Positions 7,728-14,078 of a DNA stretch of 19,608 nucleotides are shown here, one piece after another. Made by a program: the position numbers and the translations under genes. Every line of letters starts with the position of its first letter. Positions within the stretch are counted from its first letter, which is position 1. Under the pieces are notes generated by a model. The model saw nothing but the letters and a program-made list of their open reading frames with translations, was not told the origin of the DNA and did no database searches. The stretch is from Prevotella sp. (GTDB lineage: Bacteria; Bacteroidota; Bacteroidia; Bacteroidales; Bacteroidaceae): contig JAEEZP010000091.1 of NCBI GenBank assembly GCA_016291915.1, positions 1-19,608 of the forward strand. Direction: 5' to 3'.

Positions 7728-8767
7728 CGCTTTACGTAGTAAACCCAGGCTTCTTTGAAGGGTTCTTGAGTGTGTAGTTCTTTCAATGCTGTATATGCCT
7801 CACGCTCACTCTTGTAGTTACCATAGATAACCTTAGCCCCATTCTTACGGTGTATGATTTCCACTTGCTCATAACCGTCTTTCTTCAGCTGTTCCACAAA
7901 AGCTTTGGCATTATGATTGGAGACACAACTGGCTAAGACAAGACTATAGTGGTTCTCCTGTTGGGGCGTTTCTTGTTTCTCTTCAGTAACAGGAACTTCC
8001 TGAACAGGTGTCTCAACTTTTTTCAGTTGAATGTCACTCGTCGTCTCGTTGCCGGTAACAATCTCTTTGGGCATAATCTTCTGCAACAGAGACGTGTTGA
8101 CATTACTCATGTTCGTGCCTTTTCCATTACTGTCGCCCAATGGGGTGGAGATAAGGAAGAAGGCTAATACCACAGCTGCAATGGCAATGGCATTACGAAG
8201 TGTGCTGATACGAATCTTAATATGTGAAGACTCTTCCTCTTCCTGCGGCGTCAGATAATATTCCAGCGTTTTCTTCTCTTCCTGCTCAGTAGCCTTTACC
8301 TCGCTTTCCTCCTCAGTCTTTTGTTCTGCCACAGCTATTTCAGGAACAGCAATCTTGTCAACCTCAAAAGAACTTAAGCCATAGAGGTAGGGCGTAAGCA
8401 TGCCTGCTTCACAGGGCGTGAATTCATAGTTACCATCCTCGTTCAGTGATAGTAAACCGATGTCGTTCAACTCATAAAAGCCCTCATTCTCAAGATGTTG
8501 CTTCAACTCGTTCACCTCATCGTTGATACGGTTGACAGCCTCGGGATAACTGATGTCGTAGGCCTCGATATACGACTGGGCCAGCAGGAAGTCGTTGATC
8601 TGCAGTTTGGGATTGAATCCAAGAGAACGCAACGGTGGGAAAAAGAGCTGCTCTTCCTCATCGTAGTGCGCATCGACATGATGAGCCATAAAACCTCCTA
8701 AACCAGGCACTATGACACAATCATTATCGAGAAGTAATATTTCTATATGTCTTTCTAATTCAATCAC
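7724..8767 (-). CDS. HU-CCDC81 and SPOR domain membrane protein
   Basis: A 347-residue protein with three parts. Residues 1-135 match the HU-like CCDC81 domain of Bacteroidetes (RHIEILLLDNDCVIVPGLGG, then FNPKLQINDFLL). An acidic linker (about 140-180) precedes a single membrane helix (about 188-208). A second linker leads to a SPOR domain (about 272-347, SLVLASCVSNHNAKAFVEQL onward), which in known proteins binds denuded peptidoglycan. The HU part should be cytoplasmic and SPOR periplasmic, suggesting a link between nucleoid or cytoskeleton and cell wall; this is inference. The start codon is GTG at 8767: an in-frame TAA lies 12-14 bases upstream and the next ATG is residue 27, inside the HU domain. 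The promoter is so close that the mRNA may be leaderless. First gene of an operon with the FHA gene. Confidence 0.88.
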   Translation of the reverse strand: MIELERHIEILLLDNDCVIVPGLGGFMAHHVDAHYDEEEQLFFPPLRSLGFNPKLQINDFLLAQSYIEAYDISYPEAVNRINDEVNELKQHLENEGFYELNDIGLLSLNEDGNYEFTPCEAGMLTPYLYGLSSFEVDKIAVPEIAVAEQKTEEESEVKATEQEEKKTLEYYLTPQEEEESSHIKIRISTLRNAIAIAAVVLAFFLISTPLGDSNGKGTNMSNVNTSLLQKIMPKEIVTGNETTSDIQLKKVETPVQEVPVTEEKQETPQQENHYSLVLASCVSNHNAKAFVEQLKKDGYEQVEIIHRKNGAKVIYGNYKSEREAYTALKELHTQEPFKEAWVYYVKR

Positions 8768-8771
8768 GATG

Positions 8772-8803
8772 CAAAATTACGTTATTTCACCGAAAACTCC
8801 AAA
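8772..8803 (-). promoter_or_regulatory. Promoter of the HU-SPOR/FHA operon
   Basis: On the minus strand TTTG (8803-8800), a 20-bp spacer, then TAATTTTG (8779-8772): a full match to the Bacteroidetes consensus. The -7 box ends 5 bases before the GTG start, so transcription should begin at or next to the start codon. Confidence 0.75.
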
Positions 8804-8865
8804 TAAAATTTTTCATAAATATATAAAATAAATAAAATAATTCCTATTTATCCGAATATTATTCT

Positions 8866-8873
8866 TACTTTTG
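8866..8873 (+). promoter_or_regulatory. -7 element in front of rfbC
   Basis: TACTTTTG matches TAnnTTTG and ends 6 bases before the rfbC ATG. No TTTG was found at the expected -33 distance (around 8842-8847 reads TCCTAT), so this promoter is weaker or activator-dependent. It too would give a leader of only 0-3 nt. Confidence 0.5.
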
Positions 8874-8878
8874 CATGT

Positions 8879-9427
8879 ATGGAATATAAGCAGACTGAAA
8901 TCGCAGGTGTGTATATCTTAGAGCCGAGGGTTTTTTCGGATCAGAGAGGGTATTTCTTTGAAACCTTTCGTCAGGAAGACTTTGATGCTCATATAGGTGA
9001 AATACGGTTTGTACAAGACAATGAATCGAAGAGTTGTCGTGGAGTGCTTCGAGGGCTTCACTATCAGAAAGGGGCATATTCTCAGGCCAAGCTGGTCCGT
9101 GTAATCAAAGGGTGTGTCCTGGATGTGGCTGTCGATTTACGTAAGAGTTCTCCAACGTTCGGCAAATATCTCCTGGTGGAGTTAAGTGAGGAAAACAAGC
9201 GACAGCTGTTTATCCCCCGTGGCTTTGCCCATGGTTTTCTGGTGATCAGCGATGAGGCTATCTTTACCTACAAGGTAGATAATGTATATGCCCCACAGGC
9301 GGAAGCTGGCATTGCTTACGATGATCCCGAGATCGGTATTCCATGGCCTGTCGATCTCAAGGATGTGATTGTCAGTGAGAAAGACAAAAGGAATGTAGCA
9401 TTTAAGGAAGCGGAATTATTTGAGTAA
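8879..9427 (+). CDS. rfbC: dTDP-4-dehydrorhamnose 3,5-epimerase
   Basis: Catalyses the third step of dTDP-L-rhamnose synthesis, epimerising C3 and C5 of dTDP-4-keto-6-deoxyglucose, in the cytoplasm. The 182-residue cupin shows the family hallmarks: FSDQRGYFFETF (19-30), RGVLRGLHYQ (54-63) with catalytic His61, DVAVDLRKSSPTFGK (82-96), FIPRGFAHGF (111-120) and YKVDNVY (131-137) with the catalytic Tyr131. The length is normal for RmlC. The partner genes rfbA, rfbB and rfbD are not in this window. The ugd start follows after 2 bases, so both are almost certainly co-transcribed. The start is fixed by the family alignment at MEYKQTEI. Confidence 0.95.
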   Translation: MEYKQTEIAGVYILEPRVFSDQRGYFFETFRQEDFDAHIGEIRFVQDNESKSCRGVLRGLHYQKGAYSQAKLVRVIKGCVLDVAVDLRKSSPTFGKYLLVELSEENKRQLFIPRGFAHGFLVISDEAIFTYKVDNVYAPQAEAGIAYDDPEIGIPWPVDLKDVIVSEKDKRNVAFKEAELFE

Positions 9428-9429
9428 TT

Positions 9430-10746
9430 ATGAATATAGCAATTGTTGGAACAGGATATGTAGGACTGGTAACGGGAGCTTGTTTTGCCGATACGGGTGC
9501 TAATGTTACTTGTGTTGATGTCGATGAGAAGAAGATTGCCTCCCTGCGTAACGGCGATATACCTATCTATGAGCCGGGGTTGGATGCCTTGGTAGATAAG
9601 AATGTGAAGGCAGGACGTCTGAAGTTCTCCACGTCACTGCCGGAGATTCTCAATGAACAGCAATTGGTATTTACGGCTGTGGGTACTCCTCCTGATGAGG
9701 ATGGCAGTGCTGATCTGAAATATGTCTTACAGGTGGCTAAGACCATCGGTGAGCATATGCAGAAATACATCGTCGTGGTTACTAAGAGTACAGTCCCTGT
9801 GGGAACAGCTCAAAAGGTGAAAGAGACGATTCAGGCAGAGTTGGATCGTCGTGGGGTGGAGATACCCTTTGATATTGCCAGCAACCCTGAGTTTCTCAAG
9901 GAGGGAAGTGCTATCAAGGACTTCATGAGTCCTGACCGTGTGGTGGTTGGTGTGGAGAGTGAGAAAGCGAAGAAGTTACTCACTCGTCTGTACAAACCCT
10001 TCCTCACGAATAATTTCCGTGTGATTTTCATGGATATCCCCAGTGCTGAGATGACGAAATACGCCGCTAACTCTATGTTGGCTACCCGTATCTCCTTCAT
10101 GAACGACATCGCTAATTTGTGTGAGCTTGTGGGGGCAGATGTTAATATGGTACGCGCGGGTATCGGTTCTGACACTCGTATCGGCAGGAAGTTCCTCTAT
10201 GCCGGATGCGGTTATGGCGGCAGTTGTTTCCCGAAAGATGTGAAAGCATTGATACAGACAGCTGATAAGGTAGGGTATTCCATGGAAGTCATCAAGGCCG
10301 TCGATCGTGTCAACGAATACCAGAAGAGCATCCTCTTTCGTAAGTTGCAGAAGGCCTATAGAGGAGAACCTCTCCGTGGGAAGACCATTGCTCTTTGGGG
10401 ATTGTCCTTCAAGCCCGAGACGGATGATATGCGTGAGTCCACGGCCTTGGTGATGATCGACTTACTTTTACAGGCCGGCATTACCATCAGGGCTTATGAT
10501 CCCGTGGCAATGAAAGAATGTCAGCGTCGATACGGTGATAAAGTCATCTATTGCAAAGACAAATATGATGCGGTATCAGATGCTGACGCATTGCTGTTGC
10601 TTACTGAGTGGAAAGAATTCCGTCTGCCCAGCTGGGAGGTCATCCATAAGGTGATGCGCCGTCCCCTTGTCATCGACGGAAGAAATATTCTCGACTCTGA
10701 AGAGTTACTGGAGTTGGGCTTTGAATATCATTGTATAGGTAAATGA
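9430..10746 (+). CDS. ugd: UDP-glucose 6-dehydrogenase
   Basis: Oxidises UDP-glucose to UDP-glucuronate with two NAD+, supplying uronic acid for capsule or other surface polysaccharides. The 438-residue protein has the N-terminal Rossmann motif GTGYVGLVTG (7-16), the TPPDEDGSADL loop (86-96), EFLKEGSA (154-161), Lys210 in the central helix, and GCGYGGSCFPKD (259-270) with catalytic Cys266 and Asp270. The C-terminal UDP-binding domain carries WGLSFKPETDDMRES. UDP-ManNAc or UDP-GlcNAc dehydrogenases are relatives, but the motif spacing and GCGYGGSCFPKD favour UDP-glucose. It lies 2 bases after rfbC and overlaps the lipoprotein start by ATGA. Confidence 0.93.
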   Translation: MNIAIVGTGYVGLVTGACFADTGANVTCVDVDEKKIASLRNGDIPIYEPGLDALVDKNVKAGRLKFSTSLPEILNEQQLVFTAVGTPPDEDGSADLKYVLQVAKTIGEHMQKYIVVVTKSTVPVGTAQKVKETIQAELDRRGVEIPFDIASNPEFLKEGSAIKDFMSPDRVVVGVESEKAKKLLTRLYKPFLTNNFRVIFMDIPSAEMTKYAANSMLATRISFMNDIANLCELVGADVNMVRAGIGSDTRIGRKFLYAGCGYGGSCFPKDVKALIQTADKVGYSMEVIKAVDRVNEYQKSILFRKLQKAYRGEPLRGKTIALWGLSFKPETDDMRESTALVMIDLLLQAGITIRAYDPVAMKECQRRYGDKVIYCKDKYDAVSDADALLLLTEWKEFRLPSWEVIHKVMRRPLVIDGRNILDSEELLELGFEYHCIGK

Positions 10747-11540
10747 AACGCTCGATCATATATTTCGTATTGCTGACCCTTGTATTGGCCGGTTGTAAAC
10801 GTTCTGCTGAGGCTCCTTCAGATGCTCCTCAGGAGGATCGTCATGCAAAACAACTGTTGCAGGGTATCTGGTTGGGAGCTGATGAGGGTGATCCTTTCTT
10901 TCAGGTAAAGGGAGACACCATCTTCTATCCTGACAGTACGAGTCTGCCGGTAGGTTTCAAAGTGATTCAGGATACGCTGATCCTGGAGGGATCCACCGTC
11001 ACCAAATACCCCATCGTACGACAGTCAGCCCATCTCTTCGAATTCATCAATCAGAATGGTGAGACCATACGGTTGACGAAGAGTGAGGATGCTGATGATG
11101 AGATGTTCTTTGAGAACCAATCACCGGTGGTCCTCAATCAGAATCAGTTGATCAAGCGTGATACGATCATTGTGCATGACGGGCAGAGATACCACTGTTA
11201 TGTACAGGTTAACCCGACTACTTACAAAGTGATCAAGCCCTCGTTCAATGATGATGGGGTAGAGGTGGATAATATCTATTACGACAATACCATCCACCTG
11301 GCTGTCTTCCAAGGCACTTCCAGGGTTTATTCCCATGATTTCTATAAGAAAGACTTCAAGAGCCTGATACCTGAGAGTTTCTTACGACAGAGTATCCTCA
11401 GTGATATGACCTTCCTGAAGACTGACGCGGCAGGCGTACACTATCAGGCACAACTCTATGTGCCCGATAGTATGACCAGTTATGTTGTTGAGATAACGAT
11501 ATCGTTCAACGGGAAACTGTCTATGCAGCTGGCTTCTTAA
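10743..11540 (+). CDS. Lipoprotein of unknown function, possibly DUF4738
   Basis: 265 residues. MKRSIIYFVLLTLVLAGC is a lipoprotein signal peptide with lipobox LAGC and Cys18 as the lipidated residue. The sequence after it (KRSAEAPSD) suits surface or periplasmic anchoring. Two halves are visible: a beta-rich part (about 35-125; a compact IWLGADEGDPFFQVKGDTIF element followed by short strands) and a second part (about 137-265) starting RDTIIVHDGQRYHCYVQVNP. The second part resembles the Bacteroidales DUF4738 lipoproteins by recollection only. The ATGA overlap with ugd implies co-translation, but nothing in the sequence shows an enzymatic role in sugar-nucleotide synthesis. Its TAA stop shares the TTAA tetranucleotide with the kdsB stop on the other strand. 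Confidence 0.8.
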   Translation: MKRSIIYFVLLTLVLAGCKRSAEAPSDAPQEDRHAKQLLQGIWLGADEGDPFFQVKGDTIFYPDSTSLPVGFKVIQDTLILEGSTVTKYPIVRQSAHLFEFINQNGETIRLTKSEDADDEMFFENQSPVVLNQNQLIKRDTIIVHDGQRYHCYVQVNPTTYKVIKPSFNDDGVEVDNIYYDNTIHLAVFQGTSRVYSHDFYKKDFKSLIPESFLRQSILSDMTFLKTDAAGVHYQAQLYVPDSMTSYVVEITISFNGKLSMQLAS

Positions 11541-12289
11541 GCAATCGTCTTAAGAAATTCCTCAGCACGTGCTAAGTCGGCAGGGGTGTCAATACCTATC
11601 GTCTCCACATCCGTAGTACCCACCTTTATCTTATAGCCATTCTGCAACCAGCGGAGTTGCTCAAGACTTTCGGCAATCTCCAAGGATGACTGTGGCAGAC
11701 GGGTTATCTCAGCCAGTACTTCCGTACGATAGGCATAGAGTCCGATATGTTTTAAGAAGGGATAGCGTCCCGGCCATTCAACTTTTTCCTTGCCACGGAT
11801 GAAAGGGATAATGCTTCGGGAGAAATACATGGCATATCCCTGATTGTCGAGGACTACCTTCGGAGAGTTGGGGTTTTCCAACGCCTCAATACCCATCTCC
11901 ACGGTAAACGGTTTTCCCAGGGTTGCAATCTGTGTCTGAGGATCCTCGAAACAACGACAGACAGTCTCTATCTGTGACCGTTGGATGAACGGCTCATCCC
12001 CTTGGATGTTCACCACCACATCAAAATCTCCGCCAATCGTCGTCACTGCCTCCTGAATACGGTCAGTACCACTCTTATGGTCGGGAGAGGTCATCACCAC
12101 CTGTCCGCCAAAAGCTGTCACCGTGTCGAAGATTCGCTGGTCGTCAGTAGCCACATAGACATCGTCAAGCACCTGAGCAACCTGTTCATAGACTCTCTGT
12201 ATCATAGGTTTTCCCCCGAGGATGGCCAGAGGCTTTCCTGGGAAGCGTGATGAGGCATAGCGTGCCGGAATAACTCCAATAAATCTCAT
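11537..12289 (-). CDS. kdsB: 3-deoxy-manno-octulosonate cytidylyltransferase (CMP-Kdo synthetase)
   Basis: Activates Kdo with CTP to CMP-Kdo, the donor for the inner core of lipopolysaccharide, in the cytoplasm. The 250-residue protein shows the nucleotide-binding start FIGVIPARYASSRFPGKPL (3-21), ATDDQRI (47-53), SGTDRIQE (73-80), VNIQGDEPFI (93-102), and KHIGLYAYR before the C-terminal IETPADLARAE-like segment (here IDTPADLARAEEF). The start is the ATG at 12289; a longer frame begins with TTG at 12295 and adds only two residues, so it is less likely. It is a single gene, divergent from the MORN gene and convergent with the lipoprotein gene. Confidence 0.95.
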   Translation of the reverse strand: MRFIGVIPARYASSRFPGKPLAILGGKPMIQRVYEQVAQVLDDVYVATDDQRIFDTVTAFGGQVVMTSPDHKSGTDRIQEAVTTIGGDFDVVVNIQGDEPFIQRSQIETVCRCFEDPQTQIATLGKPFTVEMGIEALENPNSPKVVLDNQGYAMYFSRSIIPFIRGKEKVEWPGRYPFLKHIGLYAYRTEVLAEITRLPQSSLEIAESLEQLRWLQNGYKIKVGTTDVETIGIDTPADLARAEEFLKTIA

Positions 12290-12315
12290 ATCCAATACTT
12301 ATTTATTCTTTCTTG

Positions 12316-12323
12316 CAAAGATA
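12316..12323 (-). promoter_or_regulatory. -7 element of the kdsB promoter
   Basis: Minus-strand TATCTTTG (12323-12316) matches TAnnTTTG perfectly. The nearest TTTG (12351-12348) is 24 bp away, longer than the usual 19-21, so the -33 contact is doubtful. The leader would be about 20-25 nt. Confidence 0.55.
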
Positions 12324-12414
12324 CAGATTATTTCTAAATGAATATTCCAAAAACTCAATTTTTTCTAATTATTTCCGTTTAAACATTGAGAAATACCAAA
12401 TTTTATAAAATTCT

Positions 12415-12445
12415 TTTGTTATCCGAAAGATTTTTTTTATTTTTG
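12415..12445 (+). promoter_or_regulatory. Promoter of the MORN-yhcH-glgB run
   Basis: TTTG (12415-12418), a 19-bp spacer and TATTTTTG (12438-12445) fit the Bacteroidetes consensus. Transcription would begin about 15 nt before the ATG at 12464. This also argues against the upstream TTG start at 12386, which would lie before the promoter. Confidence 0.7.
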
Positions 12446-12463
12446 GACTTTAAAAATGAAAAT

Positions 12464-13588
12464 ATGACTATAAGTAAGTATAATATATTAGCAGTTTTGT
12501 TATGTCTGACTCCTCTTCACAGCATGGCTCAGAAGATTACGCTGGGCTCCTGTGTCACTAAGGATGGAGGACAGTATAAAGGTGAGATGATGGCGGGAAA
12601 ACCGCAGGGAAAAGGTAGTGCTCTGTATAAGAATGGTGACATCTACGAAGGTGAGTATGTCAAGGGCAAGCGCCAGGGTTATGGCGTATATACCTTCTCC
12701 GACGGTGAGAAATACGAAGGCCAGTGGTTCCAGGATCAGCAACATGGTAAGGGCATCTATTATTTCATGGACAACAACCGTTATGACGGATTGTGGTTCC
12801 GCGACTATCAGCAGGGTCACGGCATTATGTATTATTATAATGGTGATGTGTATGATGGCAACTGGAATCAGGACAAACGCCAGGGAAAAGGTAAATATAC
12901 CTATGCCAACGGGGCTTACTACCAGGGTGACTGGAAAGAAGATAAGAAACATGGCGAGGGTTTCTTCCAGTGGGCCGACGGCTCATCGTATAAAGGCTCA
13001 TGGGTGAACAATCAGCGTTCCGGCAAGGGTACCTACAAATATGCGGATGGCGATGTGTACGAAGGCTATTGGCGTGAGGATATCCAGAATGGCAAAGGCA
13101 TCTATAAGTTTATGAACGGTGACCGTTATGAGGGTGACTATCAGCAAGGTGAGCGTACCGGCGAGGGTATCTTCAAATATGCTAACGGCGACATGTACAT
13201 AGGTCATTTCAAGGAAGGCGACAAGGATGGTAACGGGCAGTTCACCTGGAAGAACGGCGATGTGTATATGGGCTCGTGGAAAGGTGACAAGCAGAATGGC
13301 CATGGAAAACTCACCAAGAAGTCGGGCGACATCTTTGAAGGAAACTTCACACAGGGGGCTGTCGACGGTGAGGTGATCATCCATTTCCACGACGGCAGTA
13401 AGTTCAAGGGCACTTACAAGAACGGCCAACGTAACGGGGCTGCCATAGAGGTTGACAAGGATGGCAAGCGTTTCGAAGGGTCCTATAAGAATGATGTGCG
13501 TGACGGAAAGTTTGTGGAGAAAGACCGCAATGGAAAGATCACGGCCATAGGCACTTATACCAACGGTCACAGACAGGAATCGAAATAA
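12464..13588 (+). CDS. Secreted MORN-repeat protein
   Basis: A 374-residue protein starting MTISKYNILAVLLCLTPLHS, a signal peptide likely cut at SMAQ|K. From residue 38 to 359 it consists of 14 MORN repeats of exactly 23 residues in register, each near the form YEGxWxxdkxxGkGxYxyaxGdx, with a partial fifteenth unit at the end. The last three full repeats begin with Phe and lose the second Gly, so they are more diverged. MORN repeats form elongated beta-hairpin stacks that bind lipids or proteins in eukaryotes; roles in bacteria are mostly unknown. No enzymatic domain is attached. The signal peptide predicts export to the periplasm or beyond. The ATG at 12464 is chosen because it begins the signal peptide and follows a consensus promoter. 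yhcH follows after 21 bases. Confidence 0.9.
   Translation: MTISKYNILAVLLCLTPLHSMAQKITLGSCVTKDGGQYKGEMMAGKPQGKGSALYKNGDIYEGEYVKGKRQGYGVYTFSDGEKYEGQWFQDQQHGKGIYYFMDNNRYDGLWFRDYQQGHGIMYYYNGDVYDGNWNQDKRQGKGKYTYANGAYYQGDWKEDKKHGEGFFQWADGSSYKGSWVNNQRSGKGTYKYADGDVYEGYWREDIQNGKGIYKFMNGDRYEGDYQQGERTGEGIFKYANGDMYIGHFKEGDKDGNGQFTWKNGDVYMGSWKGDKQNGHGKLTKKSGDIFEGNFTQGAVDGEVIIHFHDGSKFKGTYKNGQRNGAAIEVDKDGKRFEGSYKNDVRDGKFVEKDRNGKITAIGTYTNGHRQESK
12575..13540 (+). repeat. 14 in-frame 69-bp coding repeats (MORN units)
   Basis: Tandem 69-bp units encode the 14 23-residue MORN repeats with no insertion or deletion between units. Nucleotide identity between units is only moderate, so this is an old array kept by selection on the protein and not a recent DNA expansion. 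Confidence 0.85.
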
Positions 13589-13609
13589 AATAATCAAAAA
13601 ATATTTGTT

Positions 13610-14053
13610 ATGATAGTAGATACATTAGACAAGCTCGGTATGTATGAGCAACTGAATCCTTTATTTAAGGATGTCATCGCATTTCTCAAGGAAAACGATC
13701 TGAATACACTGGAAGAAGGCAAGCATATCATCAAAGAAGGTGAGCTGTTCGTCAATATCCAGGTGGCTAAGGGTAAGCTCCGCAAAGACGCTTTCCTGGA
13801 GACCCATCGTAAGATGATCGATATCCAGATCCCGTTATCGACGAAAGAGCAATTCGGATGGACACCCCTCTGCAAACTCCCTGACCTCGAATACGACAAA
13901 GACAAGGATGTGATCAAATACTACCAGCCGGCAGAGACTTATTTCGATGTACAGCCCGGTGAGTTCGCTATCTTCTTCCCGCAAGACGGACATGCCCCAT
14001 GCATCAGCAACCAAGAGACATTCCGTAAGGCTATCTTTAAAGTGAAATATTAA
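13610..14053 (+). CDS. YhcH/YjgK/YiaL family protein
   Basis: 147 residues, matching the full length of this cupin-like family (DUF386). Conserved features include ELFVNIQ (45-51), the AFLETHRKMIDIQ segment (61-73) with Glu64 and His66, and GEFAIFFPQDGHAPCI (117-132) with His128, probably the metal or sugar site. E. coli YhcH (NanQ) acts as a sialic-acid anomerase and EbgC is a beta-galactosidase partner, so a sugar-anomer role is plausible; the substrate here is unknown. It lies between the MORN gene and the glycogen branching enzyme (25-base gap to the latter), with no sialic-acid genes in view. Family assignment is firm, function inferred. Confidence 0.9.
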   Translation: MIVDTLDKLGMYEQLNPLFKDVIAFLKENDLNTLEEGKHIIKEGELFVNIQVAKGKLRKDAFLETHRKMIDIQIPLSTKEQFGWTPLCKLPDLEYDKDKDVIKYYQPAETYFDVQPGEFAIFFPQDGHAPCISNQETFRKAIFKVKY

Positions 14054-14078
14054 ACATCTTAATCATCAATCAGCATAT

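Noticed and set aside
12290..12295. TTG start two codons upstream of the kdsB ATG
   Set aside because: The ATG at 12289 matches the normal KdsB N-terminus.
12386..12463. TTG start giving the MORN protein 26 extra residues
   Set aside because: It lies upstream of the consensus promoter and hides the signal peptide that begins at the ATG at 12464.
12998..13597. Long minus-strand open frames (199 and 150 codons) opposite the MORN gene
   Set aside because: They mirror the 69-bp coding repeats of the MORN gene on the other strand; no promoter or protein-like pattern of their own. The plus-strand repeats are perfectly phased MORN units.
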